A stretch of DNA of 64,000 nucleotides. It comes from Phycisphaeraceae bacterium. GTDB taxonomy: Bacteria > Planctomycetota > Phycisphaerae > Phycisphaerales > Phycisphaeraceae. Of this stretch, positions 7,938-16,433 are shown in pieces. The notes under the pieces were generated by a model. That model was given only the letters and a program-made list of their open reading frames with translations, had not been told where the DNA came from and did not search any database. The stretch lies in the NCBI GenBank assembly GCA_040222855.1, contig JAVKCD010000025.1, positions 806,001-870,000 of the forward strand, in the 5' to 3' direction. The stretch's first letter is position 1; each line of letters opens with the position of its first letter. The translations under genes and the position numbers were made by a program.

Positions 7938-8459
7938 ATGAGTGCTTCTGAGTCATCCCGCCAGCCACAGGCTGATCTGGACCCGCTGATCCGTTCGTTC
8001 CGAGCGGAGGATCAGGCGTGCGTCTCTCGGCTGTACGTCGAGGGGTTGCTCGCTGGCCAGATCCCCCCAAACGACACGGGGGCGGACATCGAGAACGTGC
8101 TCGAGGCGTATTTCGATGACGACCGCCATCACTTATGGGTGGCGGAGGCCGAGGGCGAGGTCGTTGGGATGATCGGCGTCGGCAGCGACGAGCGAGACAC
8201 GGCGGAGATCCGTCGGCTGCGGGTGATCCCGGACCATCAGCGATCGTCCATCGCACAGTTGCTCGCCGAGACGGCAGTCAACCATTGCAGGAAGCACGGG
8301 TTCTTGAAAGTTCGCCTGGACACCCGGTTCGAGCGCGACGCCGCACTGGACCTGTTCACACGACTGGGCTTCAAGCACAACCGGACCAAGACCATGAACG
8401 GCAAGGACCTGCACGAGTTCTACCTGGACCTGTACCGGGCGGAGAACGACGAGTCGTAA
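7938..8459 (+). CDS. GNAT family N-acetyltransferase
   Basis: A 173-residue acetyltransferase. The GNAT core is visible from about residue 22 (SFRAEDQACVSRLY) through the beta4 strand GEVVGMIGVG, the acyl-CoA loop region IRRLRVIPDHQRSSIAQLL (motif A, with its glycines replaced by Arg and Ser), and KVRLDT...DLFTRLGFK (motif B). Cytoplasmic; the acceptor is unknown. The loss of the Q/R-x-x-G-x-G glycines suggests altered acetyl-CoA binding or reduced activity. It lies 13 bases behind the phosphoesterase and probably shares its transcript. Confidence 0.82.
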   Translation: MSASESSRQPQADLDPLIRSFRAEDQACVSRLYVEGLLAGQIPPNDTGADIENVLEAYFDDDRHHLWVAEAEGEVVGMIGVGSDERDTAEIRRLRVIPDHQRSSIAQLLAETAVNHCRKHGFLKVRLDTRFERDAALDLFTRLGFKHNRTKTMNGKDLHEFYLDLYRAENDES

Positions 8460-8468
8460 GCAGGCGAA

Positions 8469-9785
8469 TCAGATTTCGTTGATCGGGGAGAACCGCGAGC
8501 CAGCGAGTGGGATCCGGCGGTTGACCGGCGGGTCTTTTGGCAGCAGCGCACTGAGGAACGGGGCGACCACGGCCACGATGATGTTGGCCAGCAGGTACGC
8601 CCACCACGCGGTGATGTCGAGGGCGACCATCACGGTGACGACCAGGAGCATGACGAGCATCAGCGGGATCATGCCACGCCAGGCGAGCTTCATGAGCTGG
8701 TCGAAGCGAAAGCGCGGCAGCGTCCAGCGGATCATCATCATCAGCCAGAGGAGGATGAGGACTTTGACGGCGTAGATGGTCGCCTGCATCCCAACGAGAA
8801 GAATCCCGCCGATGAGCGAGCCTTCGGCGAAGAGGCCGAAGAAGGTTCCGTCGTTGACGCGAGGCACGAAGTTGATGAACGGCAACAGGTCGGCCCCTCC
8901 CAGGAACAGGAGGACGAAGAAGGCACTCGAGGTGATCATGTGCATGTATTCAGCGAGGAAGAAAAGCGCCCAGCGGAGCGAGGAATACTCGGTGTGGAAC
9001 CCGCCAACGAGTTCCTGCTCGGCCTCAGCCAGATCGAAGGGAGCACGGTTGCACTCGGCAAGTCCGCAGGTGAAGAAGATGATCGCCAGCAGCGGGTGGG
9101 CGAGGATTCCCCATGCGGAGTCGGCCTGGAGGAGCGTCATCTCGTTCGTCGAGGCCGACTGGAAGTAGATGATCATGATGAGCACGCAGAGGGCCATCGG
9201 GATCTCGTAGGAGAGCATCTGGGCGGTCGCGCGAAGCCCGCCGAGGAACGAGTATTTGTTGTTCGATGCGTAGCCGGCCAGCGCGACGCCATAGACGGCC
9301 AGCGACGAGACCGCGAGGAGATAGATCACGCCCAGGTCAGCGGGGAAGATCGTCACGAAAGTCAGCCCGGGTTCGATCCACCAGTTGCCCTCGGAGCCGA
9401 GGCCGGGGAAGTCCCAGACGCCGCCCCAAGGGATGACGGCAGCGCCAAGGAGTGCCGGGACAACGACGAGCATCGGCGCGAGATAGAACAGGAGTTTTTC
9501 GACGTGAGGCGGGGTGTAGTCTTCCTTGAACAAGAGCTTGAGGCCGTCAGCGAGGGCCTGGCCGAGGCCGAGCATGGTGTTCTTTGGGTCGAAGAGCCAG
9601 CCGAGGCCGATGGCGTTCCAGATGTCATTGAGACCAAAGGAAAAGTTGGTGCGGTTGGGGCCGAAGCGGTCCTGCACATAGGCGGCGACCTTGCGCTCGA
9701 GCATGATGAGGTAGGCGCAGGTGAGCTGGATCGCGGGCAGCGACATGGCGATCACGAGCATGCTGACGAAGAACTGGGCGCTCAC
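8469..9785 (-). CDS. nuoH: NADH-quinone oxidoreductase subunit H (orphan)
   Basis: A 438-residue integral membrane subunit of respiratory complex I, near the quinone site. The landmarks are AYLIMLERKVAAYVQDR, RFGPNR, the conserved FKEDYTP, NNKYSFLGGLRATAQMLSYE, the acidic loop ECNRAPFDLAEAEQELVGG, and HTEYSSLRWALFFLAEY. About eight hydrophobic helices can be traced. GTG 9785 is preferred because GGAG lies six bases before it; an upstream extension to 10016 would run into the divergent lepB gene. Complex I genes are normally clustered, but no other nuo gene is in the window. Confidence 0.95.
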   Translation of the reverse strand: MSAQFFVSMLVIAMSLPAIQLTCAYLIMLERKVAAYVQDRFGPNRTNFSFGLNDIWNAIGLGWLFDPKNTMLGLGQALADGLKLLFKEDYTPPHVEKLLFYLAPMLVVVPALLGAAVIPWGGVWDFPGLGSEGNWWIEPGLTFVTIFPADLGVIYLLAVSSLAVYGVALAGYASNNKYSFLGGLRATAQMLSYEIPMALCVLIMIIYFQSASTNEMTLLQADSAWGILAHPLLAIIFFTCGLAECNRAPFDLAEAEQELVGGFHTEYSSLRWALFFLAEYMHMITSSAFFVLLFLGGADLLPFINFVPRVNDGTFFGLFAEGSLIGGILLVGMQATIYAVKVLILLWLMMMIRWTLPRFRFDQLMKLAWRGMIPLMLVMLLVVTVMVALDITAWWAYLLANIIVAVVAPFLSALLPKDPPVNRRIPLAGSRFSPINEI

Positions 9786-9870
9786 AGGCGACTCCACGGG
9801 GGTCGTGTTCCGACTACAGTGGTAACGCGGCACGGTCGCCGCAGACGATGATAAAGGTAGGCCCCGCGGA

Positions 9871-11436
9871 GTGAGCGAGCAAATGACCGAGAAACGCACG
9901 GACGAGTCGATCAAGGAAACACTCGAGTCGCTGGTGATCGCTTTCGTCCTGGCGTTCGTGTTCCGGGCGTATGTCGTCGAGGCCTTTGTGATCCCGACGG
10001 GGTCGATGGCACCCACGCTTCTGGGCCAGCACGTCCGTGTGATGTCGGAGCAATCGGGCTACGGCTACGAGGTGGATGTCCCCGAGATCCCGCAGATGAT
10101 CGAGCGGTTTCGGCAAGTCGGCCCGCTGGACCCGATGACCGGGGCCCCGTCGCGGATGATCAACCCGGCCGTCTCGCCCGGCGACCGGATTCTGGTGCTC
10201 AAGTATCTTTACGAGTTTGCTGAGCCCCGCCGATGGGACGTGGTGGTGTTCAAGGACCCGAAAGACCCGAAGACCAACTTCATCAAGCGACTGATCGGGT
10301 TGCCGGAAGAGGAGATCGCGATCCTCGACGGGAATCTCTACACCCGTGAGGCGGGGAAGACCTCAGACCGCGACTGGCGGATCGCACGGAAATCAGACCG
10401 ACCGAAAGTGCAGAACGCGGTCTGGCAGCCGATCTATCACTCGCAGTACGTCCCGCTGGATGAGGGCTCGCGTTCCCGACGAGGCTCGGGTGCTCCGGGT
10501 TGGGAGAACCCATGGAAACCTTCCGAGGCTTCAGCGTGGGAGGTGGACAACCAGCGCATGTTCCGTCTGCGTAGCGATGAGGGAGCCCTGCGGTTTGATT
10601 TCGCAGCGGGCAACTACGGCGAACACTGGGCACGGTACGCTTACAACCAGTTCTCGCCCGAGACAACCGATGAGCAGATTGAAGACATCCGGCTGTCGGT
10701 TCACCTGACACCCAATGAGGCTGGCCAGGAGGTGTGGCTGGAGACAACCGCACGGCTGGATGATCCGGCCATGAGAGATGAGCGACTGCGAGTCACAGTT
10801 GCATCCGATGGCACCGTGCTGCTGGAAGCTCCCGATCGAGAGGACCAGGGACGCCGGTTGCTCACCCAGGGGAAGATCGATCCACTTGAGGGAAAACACG
10901 ATGTCCACCTCGAATGGTGGGTGGTGGATCAGCAGGTGATTCTGTGGATGGACGGCGATCAGATCCTGACATGGTCCTTCGAGTTGCCTCTGGAAGACCT
11001 GATGCGTCGCGGGGCGCCTGATGAGCTACCGTCCATTGCTCTGGGGATGTCAGGAGGCTCAGCGGTCATTCATCGCATCGAACTGGACCGCGATCTGTAC
11101 TACAGCTCATCGCTGAGTAGAGGTCCGATCTACGCCCGTAGCGGCCTGATTCGTGTGAGCACAGCGGTTCAGGGAAGCCCGTTGACGCTCGGGCCGGATG
11201 AGTTCTTCTGCGTGGGCGACAACGGCCCTCGGAGCAACGACGGGCGTTACTGGACCGATGTCGATCCCTGGGTCGAGACCCGGTACTTCGATCCTCAGGC
11301 GGACGGGCGTGGGATCGTGCCCCGGCGGTTGCTGGTCGGAAAAGCCTTCTTCATCTACTTCCCCGCCCCATACGCCGTCGCTGGAAATCGATGGAACGTC
11401 ATCCCGAACTTTGGGGACATGGGCTTTATCCACTAG
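9871..11436 (+). CDS. lepB: signal peptidase I with large internal insertion
   Basis: A 521-residue S26 signal peptidase, roughly twice the usual length. The transmembrane segment (about 18-36) is followed by catalytic Ser45 in IPTGSMAPTL. Catalytic Lys139 lies in NFIKRLIGLPEEE, and the C-terminal boxes CVGDNGPRSNDGRYW and RRLLVGKAFFIYFP (448-498) close the fold. Between about residues 155 and 440 lies an extra domain of mostly beta-strand character (VHLEWWVVDQQVILWMDG, LGMSGGSAVIHRIELDRD). It recalls concanavalin/laminin-G-like sandwiches, but this is inference. Start: GTG 9871, or ATG 9883 two codons after GAG-CAA; both fit. The enzyme would cleave signal peptides of exported proteins at the membrane. 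Confidence 0.93.
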   Translation: MSEQMTEKRTDESIKETLESLVIAFVLAFVFRAYVVEAFVIPTGSMAPTLLGQHVRVMSEQSGYGYEVDVPEIPQMIERFRQVGPLDPMTGAPSRMINPAVSPGDRILVLKYLYEFAEPRRWDVVVFKDPKDPKTNFIKRLIGLPEEEIAILDGNLYTREAGKTSDRDWRIARKSDRPKVQNAVWQPIYHSQYVPLDEGSRSRRGSGAPGWENPWKPSEASAWEVDNQRMFRLRSDEGALRFDFAAGNYGEHWARYAYNQFSPETTDEQIEDIRLSVHLTPNEAGQEVWLETTARLDDPAMRDERLRVTVASDGTVLLEAPDREDQGRRLLTQGKIDPLEGKHDVHLEWWVVDQQVILWMDGDQILTWSFELPLEDLMRRGAPDELPSIALGMSGGSAVIHRIELDRDLYYSSSLSRGPIYARSGLIRVSTAVQGSPLTLGPDEFFCVGDNGPRSNDGRYWTDVDPWVETRYFDPQADGRGIVPRRLLVGKAFFIYFPAPYAVAGNRWNVIPNFGDMGFIH

Positions 11437-11867
11437 CCCTAGCGGCTCACCAACGGGGCTGAACACCGATCTAGGGCCGTTGATCGGATGGTCCGGTGTT
11501 TGGATTTCATCAGAAACCCGTTAGGGGCATCCCGCAGCCAGGAGATACGACCAGCTTATCCACATCGCCCGCCAGCAAGGCCGCCAAATCATCTGATATT
11601 TCAGTCCGATGATGGGGCTGAGCCGTGTTCCGCCAAGACCTCAGGATCAGCCGGTTTTTATGCTGTATTTCGGGACCCAAAGTGGCGAAGCTAATCGCGT
11701 GGGGTACCGACCTCCGCTGTGACGTGAAGCTGAACCATCCCTGAAGGCTCTGAGTCCACAGTTTTTGCACAGTCCCATGCCGCCTCTTGGCCCCCCAGAG
11801 GGATCAGTTGAAGGTGGCACGTGTCTTGCATGCGGTCTATTGAGGAGCGGTGTTGCGGGTGCCATTT
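11437..11867 (+). other. intergenic stretch without recognisable gene
   Basis: About 430 bases separate lepB from the ilvN promoter. Short open frames occur on both strands, but none has a plausible start, conserved sequence or the codon pattern of its neighbours. No tRNA, SRP RNA, tmRNA or RNase P signature was found. A CCCTAG/CTAGGG pair (near 11436-11475) could fold only with a long loop. Confidence 0.5.
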
Positions 11868-11876
11868 TGCTATGCT
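11868..11876 (+). promoter_or_regulatory. extended -10 promoter of ilvN, leaderless
   Basis: TG-C-TATGCT forms an extended -10 whose last base is nine bases before the ilvN ATG at 11886. No Shine-Dalgarno fits between, so the transcript should begin within about three bases of the ATG. Confidence 0.55.
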
Positions 11877-11885
11877 TCTCAGGCT

Positions 11886-12467
11886 ATGGACCCCAACAGC
11901 ACCCGTCACATCATTGCCGCCTTGGTTACGAACGAGCCGGGTGTCCTCTCGCAGGTCGCCGGGATGTTCGCCGCCCGTGGTTTTAACATCGATTCCCTCG
12001 TGGTTGGCCGGACAGAGAACCACGAGATCTCTCGAATGACCATCGTGGTCGTCGGCGATGCCGCGGTTCTCGAACAAGTACGCAAACAGCTCATGCGCCT
12101 GGTGCCGGTCGTCAAGGTGGTGGACTACCAGAACGTCCCGCACGTCGAGCGAGACCTGCTGCTCGTGCAGGTGGCAACGGCCAGCGACACCCACAAACGG
12201 ACCGAGCTGATCGAGCTGGCCAACCTGTTCCGTGCCCGGATCGTGGACGTCTCAGATGACCGCCTGATGATCGAGCTGTCGGGTACCGAAGAAAAGCTCG
12301 AGGCGTTTATCCGCCTGGTCGAGCCCTTTGGTGTGCTTGAGCTGGCCAGGACTGGCGTGATCGCGATGCCACGGGGGGCTTCCGCCCCGATGAGCCGACG
12401 CCCCGGCATGATCGCGGCAGGCGTCAGTGGGCCGACCATCGACGACGCCGACCTGCCGCCGGGCTAA
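11886..12467 (+). CDS. ilvN: acetolactate synthase small (regulatory) subunit
   Basis: A 193-residue ACT-domain protein that binds branched-chain amino acids and activates or feedback-regulates the catalytic subunit IlvB. The N-terminal ACT domain has HIIAALVTNEPGVLSQVAGM, the conserved ARGFNIDSL and VVGRTENHEISRMTIVV. The C-terminal half has ERDLLLVQV, NLFRARIVDVS and the usual PFGVLELARTG. The ATG at 11886 starts the family consensus. The large subunit ilvB is not adjacent here, which is unusual because the two are often cotranscribed. panD follows on the same strand. Confidence 0.96.
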   Translation: MDPNSTRHIIAALVTNEPGVLSQVAGMFAARGFNIDSLVVGRTENHEISRMTIVVVGDAAVLEQVRKQLMRLVPVVKVVDYQNVPHVERDLLLVQVATASDTHKRTELIELANLFRARIVDVSDDRLMIELSGTEEKLEAFIRLVEPFGVLELARTGVIAMPRGASAPMSRRPGMIAAGVSGPTIDDADLPPG

Positions 12468-12588
12468 AATACGCCCTGTCACTCAGGTCGGACACCTCGC
12501 TGCCCAGAACCACAAACGACCCCAGTGCTCCCGATTCCCGAGATCGGGCCTAGACTTATGATTATTCACCCCGTTGCGCAGGCCGCCG

Positions 12589-12990
12589 ATGCTCCGCACG
12601 ATGTTGTCAGGCAAGATCCACCGTGCCACGATCACCCAGTGTGATCCGGACTATGTGGGGTCCATCACCATCGACGCCGATCTACTCGAAGCCACTGGCA
12701 TGTTGCCCAACGAGAAGGTGCTGGTCGCCTGCATGGACAACGCCGCCCGCTTCGAGACCTACATCATTCATGGGGAACGAGGCACAGGCGTCATCGGGAT
12801 CAACGGGGCCGCAGCCCACCTGGTCGAAGCTGGGCAGAGGGTCATCATCATGTCCTTCGGGCAGTACCAGCCCTCGGAGTTGGAGGATCACGATGCACGG
12901 GTCGTAGTGGTCGACGAGCAGAACCGTGTCAGCCAGTTGCTCAGTTACGCCAGCCGACTCACGGACCCCGCTCTGGATGCTGGCGTTTAG
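12589..12990 (+). CDS. panD: aspartate 1-decarboxylase
   Basis: A 133-residue pyruvoyl enzyme that makes beta-alanine for pantothenate and CoA. The N-terminus MLRTMLSGKIHRATIT is diagnostic, and the self-cleavage site lies in YVGSITID, with the Gly-Ser bond producing the pyruvoyl-bearing chain. NAARFETYII and GTGVIGINGAAAHLV follow, as in the family. ATG 12589 is chosen by homology; ATG 12601 is an alternative. About 120 bases separate it from ilvN, with a short CCCGAT/ATCGGG hairpin at 12530-12548. The sensor kinase begins 23 bases downstream. Confidence 0.96.
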   Translation: MLRTMLSGKIHRATITQCDPDYVGSITIDADLLEATGMLPNEKVLVACMDNAARFETYIIHGERGTGVIGINGAAAHLVEAGQRVIIMSFGQYQPSELEDHDARVVVVDEQNRVSQLLSYASRLTDPALDAGV

Positions 12991-13013
12991 CCCAAGACGG
13001 GAAACGGACACTG

Positions 13014-14654
13014 ATGCTCAAACCGATCCGGATCAGCCTGGCGAACAAATGCCAGTTGCTCTTCGGCGCGGCGGTGGTGCTGATCCTCACTGCGGCACTC
13101 ATCGTGGTGGCCATGCGGATGCAGGCCCTGGTCGAAGCCGCCCCGCTCGAGCGTGCGCGCGACTTCGCCACAGCCTGGCTCAACAACCACATCCGGTTGG
13201 GCAATGCGCTGCTTACGCTGGAAGAAGGCGGACAGGGCTTGCCCCCCGATCGTGACTTTGGGCTCACGCTCATCGAAGACTTCGAGTTCAGCCGTGCAGC
13301 CGAGATGGACGGCTTCCTCGCCGGGGCGATCGAACGATTCAGCACCACCCGCAGGCATCAGGCCTTCGGTGATGCAGAGGATTCTTCGGGGGAACGCTAC
13401 TACCGCTACGCCCGAGCCATCCGTGCCGCAGACCTCGCGAGCGCACAGCACCTCGACGTCCCAACACGGGATGACGAGGCCACTGAGATCGGCCCGCCTG
13501 AGATGATCCTGCTGATCCAGCTCCGTGACGATCGAGTGGCGAGTGAAGCCGTTACCAACCGGATCTATCTTGTCGGTGCTGGCGTGCTCTCTGGCTTGCT
13601 CGCGATCGCGGTGTTCTGGTTCATCACCACGCGGATCATCCTCTCGCCGGTTCGCGTGCTCCGCGATTACGCCGCAAAAGTCTCGCAAGGCGACCTCAAT
13701 CTCCGCTCGGACATCAACACCGGGGATGAGTTCGAGGAACTGTCAGATGTATTCAACACCATGCTGGAGTCGATCAAAGAGAAACAGCAGCGGCTCGGCG
13801 AGGCGAACAAGAGCCTGGACCTGAAGCTCGGCGAGCTGGCCGCGTCGAATCTAGCGTTGTACGAATCGAACAAGCTCAAAGGCGAGTTCCTCGCCAACGT
13901 CAGTCACGAGCTAAGGACGCCGTTGAACTCGATCCTGGGTTTCGCCGAGGTTCTCAGCGACTCGCTCTCGACCCGATCGGGACCGGTTGATGAGAAGCGC
14001 AAGCGCTACGCCTCGAACATCCTCGCATCGTCGCGTCACCTCCTGAATCTGATCAACGACATGCTTGAAATCGCTAAGATCGAGGCGGGACGCGTGGAGG
14101 TTCGCATCGCACCGGTCTCGATCGATGACCTGACCGAAGGGCTCATCAACCTGATGCGCCTTCAGGCTGAGAAGCGATCCATTGCCATCAAGCGAAAGAT
14201 CGAGCGCGACCTGCCGATCATCGAGACCGACGCGAGCAAGCTCCAGCAGGTCCTGTTCAACTTCCTCGCCAACGCCGTGAAGTTCACCCCGGATATGGGG
14301 TCGATCATGATGTCGGCTTCGCTGATCCCCGAGATCCCGCACACCAAGCCGGCGCAGGTGCGCATCTCAGTCACAGACACAGGGCCGGGTATCGCGCTCG
14401 AAGATCAGCAGCGGATCTTTGAGAAGTTCACGCAGCTCGATCCGACCGTCACCAAAGAACATGGCGGGACCGGGCTTGGACTCACCATCTGCTCGGAGCT
14501 GGCCAACCTGCTCGGCGCTTCGATCGAAGTCGATTCGGAGACAGGAAAAGGTGCGACCTTCTCGCTGGTGGTGCCCGTGAAATACGCGAGACAGGCACCC
14601 GAGCGCGGCAAGGCACGGTTCACGCCCGTGGGCGTGCTGACCGGCGAGCTATAG
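13014..14654 (+). CDS. membrane sensor histidine kinase
   Basis: A 546-residue two-component sensor. TM1 (about 13-34) and TM2 (about 183-206) bracket an extracytoplasmic sensor region of about 150 residues. A HAMP linker (205-258) follows, with a coiled coil to about 285. The dimerisation box NVSHELRTPLNSILGF carries the phosphoaccepting His298. The ATPase domain shows the N box NFLANAVKFTPDMGS, G1 VTDTGPGI, the F box IFEKF and G2 HGGTGLGLTICSELA. There is no receiver domain and no adjacent response regulator, so it is an orphan kinase; its sensor region is not recognised. It sits 23 bases after panD and may be cotranscribed with it. Confidence 0.94.
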   Translation: MLKPIRISLANKCQLLFGAAVVLILTAALIVVAMRMQALVEAAPLERARDFATAWLNNHIRLGNALLTLEEGGQGLPPDRDFGLTLIEDFEFSRAAEMDGFLAGAIERFSTTRRHQAFGDAEDSSGERYYRYARAIRAADLASAQHLDVPTRDDEATEIGPPEMILLIQLRDDRVASEAVTNRIYLVGAGVLSGLLAIAVFWFITTRIILSPVRVLRDYAAKVSQGDLNLRSDINTGDEFEELSDVFNTMLESIKEKQQRLGEANKSLDLKLGELAASNLALYESNKLKGEFLANVSHELRTPLNSILGFAEVLSDSLSTRSGPVDEKRKRYASNILASSRHLLNLINDMLEIAKIEAGRVEVRIAPVSIDDLTEGLINLMRLQAEKRSIAIKRKIERDLPIIETDASKLQQVLFNFLANAVKFTPDMGSIMMSASLIPEIPHTKPAQVRISVTDTGPGIALEDQQRIFEKFTQLDPTVTKEHGGTGLGLTICSELANLLGASIEVDSETGKGATFSLVVPVKYARQAPERGKARFTPVGVLTGEL

Positions 14655-14656
14655 GT

Positions 14657-15712
14657 TCAGGGAATCCCACGGACGATTGGCGGGCCGATGAGCCGGGTGA
14701 CCCACACCGGCAACCTACGCCAGGTCTCGATTCGAGACCGATACTTCGGGTTGTCCGGGCGGGCGGCCATCGTCGAACCCAGAAGCGGCATCTGCTGCCA
14801 AGCGGTTGGCTGAGCCACCGCGCCCCATTGAGTCTTGAATCGGTATGTGCCCGAGTCGATGGTTGAACGGCCGAAGTCGAACTCAGTAGCCCCTCTGCCG
14901 ATCGCTCGCTTGAGCAGAGCACGATAAAGCGCCATGTTGGCGTTGGTGGGATTCGCGGTGCGCAGGCAAGCTGCCGATGGAACCTGTGTCGTACGGTGAT
15001 GCACCGGATCGTGGATCAACAGTGCACCCGCAACGGGCACCTGATCCAGGGTCAGGACGGCCAACTCCGCGTGCTCGGGCAACGCGTCGAGAATCCCATG
15101 AAAGAAACGTCGTGGATACACCGGCGTCCCCAGATCGCGCATGGTCACGGCAAAGACCGAATAGAACGCATCAAGCAACTCGGCACGACCGAACCTGACC
15201 AACGGATCGAACCGCTCGGACTTGCGGACCTGGTTTCGCACCTTAGATTTTAGACTCGACCACAGTGCCTCATCAGAGTCAGGCAGAGACAGAACCAGCC
15301 GCGGCTTATCATCACGAGTCTGCGTGAGGTCCTGGTGCTCAATCAGGCCGTCTGCGTGACGCAGCTCGAGATAATCGGCTCTGCCATCCCGAGCCTGACG
15401 GGACGCAGCGTCAATCAGTCGCTGCTCTGAATCAGGGCCATCGGCGAGCACGCCGGCTCGATTGAGGTACGGAAGACTCACAAGAAACCGGCCAAATAGC
15501 CGCGAGCGGACCCAGGCGAGCGGGAGGATGCCCCGGATGTCTGCGCTAGGGCTCGAACGATCGATGAGCATCTGAGGCTGATGTCCCAGGCCTGCCCGCA
15601 GCGCCTCCAGCCACGCCGGGTGATGCTCAGGGGCAGATCGGTCAGCGTGCACGAGGAAGGTAACAACCTCATCGCGGATGCTCGGCGTCAGGCGGGGGTA
15701 AATCTGGATCAT
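14657..15712 (-). CDS. FemAB-like protein, probably of a PEP-CTERM/exosortase system
   Basis: A 351-residue protein of the FemAB/GNAT-fold family. Visible are HHPAWLEAL near the N-terminus, SLPYLNRAGVLAD, SKVRNQVRKSER, GTPVYPRRFFHGILDA, PVAGALLIHDP and the C-terminal FDFGRSTIDSGTYRFKTQWGA. This pattern matches the FemAB proteins found beside PEP-CTERM/exosortase loci, which are thought to act in envelope polymer or surface-protein assembly. The ATG at 15712 has GGGGAG seven bases upstream; the open frame extends to 16030 but overlaps the next gene. Its transcription converges on the sensor kinase, with two bases between the stops. Confidence 0.85.
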   Translation of the reverse strand: MIQIYPRLTPSIRDEVVTFLVHADRSAPEHHPAWLEALRAGLGHQPQMLIDRSSPSADIRGILPLAWVRSRLFGRFLVSLPYLNRAGVLADGPDSEQRLIDAASRQARDGRADYLELRHADGLIEHQDLTQTRDDKPRLVLSLPDSDEALWSSLKSKVRNQVRKSERFDPLVRFGRAELLDAFYSVFAVTMRDLGTPVYPRRFFHGILDALPEHAELAVLTLDQVPVAGALLIHDPVHHRTTQVPSAACLRTANPTNANMALYRALLKRAIGRGATEFDFGRSTIDSGTYRFKTQWGAVAQPTAWQQMPLLGSTMAARPDNPKYRSRIETWRRLPVWVTRLIGPPIVRGIP

Positions 15713-15773
15713 CGCTCCCCTCTCTGATCGACTGCTGGCATCACAGGAACACTCGACGTGCTTATCGGTCTGC

Positions 15774-16376
15774 TTACGCGGCCTTAGCCCGCTTCGATTC
15801 GACGACTCGGGCCGGGACGCCCGCCACTCGAGCACCTGCTGGGACCGGACGAGTGACCACGGCACCCGCTGCGACGATCGCTCCGGGACCAACGTTCGCC
15901 ATGACCACCGCGTTAGCCCCGATCCACGCACCACGGCCAATAGTGATCCGGTCAAACCGCTGAGGAGCAGCCTGAAAAGAGTCGGCAGGCGTGCTGTGCT
16001 GATGCCGGCCAGACAGTAGCTGAACACCATCCGCGACGATCACTTGAGCTTCCAACGTCACGCGCCCCACCGTGCAGAACCGCCCCAGATAGACAGCGTC
16101 ATGGAGTTCAGCATCTGTCTTACTAAACAGCGTCATGAAGCCGATGTGAACACGATCGCCGACACGAGGCAAAATCGAACGAGTAAACGCTCTACGCAGC
16201 CAGACCCCGCGATGACCGGGGATCCGGGCCAGGGATTCCGAGACTGATCGGAAGGCTTCATCTCGCCCAAAGAATCGGGCTCCAAGCCGATAGCGAACCG
16301 CTGCGGGTCGGGTCAGGACCCACGCTGCAGTGGCGGCCAGAGCGCGGAGTATGCTGGAAGTTGCTGCGATAGGCAC
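15774..16376 (-). CDS. left-handed beta-helix (hexapeptide repeat) acyltransferase
   Basis: A 200-residue protein whose second half has the imperfect hexapeptide repeats of LbH acetyl/acyltransferases: VYLGRFCTVGRVTLEAQVI, ITIGRGAWIGANAVV and GAIVAAGAVVTRPVPAGARV, ending in the family signature VAGVPARVV. A histidine in SGRHQHSTP may be catalytic. The N-terminal 60 residues contain a hydrophobic stretch and basic residues and may associate with the membrane. Enzymes of this type decorate sugars of capsule, LPS or exopolysaccharide. It lies 61 bases upstream of the FemAB gene on the same strand, which suggests a shared envelope role. Confidence 0.85.
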   Translation of the reverse strand: MPIAATSSILRALAATAAWVLTRPAAVRYRLGARFFGRDEAFRSVSESLARIPGHRGVWLRRAFTRSILPRVGDRVHIGFMTLFSKTDAELHDAVYLGRFCTVGRVTLEAQVIVADGVQLLSGRHQHSTPADSFQAAPQRFDRITIGRGAWIGANAVVMANVGPGAIVAAGAVVTRPVPAGARVAGVPARVVESKRAKAA

Positions 16377-16433
16377 ACCAGCAGCATCGGCATATTGATC
16401 CGGTCGGGGCGGAGCAGAGATTATCGGAGGCTC

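Noticed and set aside
12530-12548. CCCGAT/ATCGGG hairpin as intrinsic terminator of ilvN
   Set aside because: The six-bp stem is not followed by a T-run and lies about 60 bases after the ilvN stop, just before panD.
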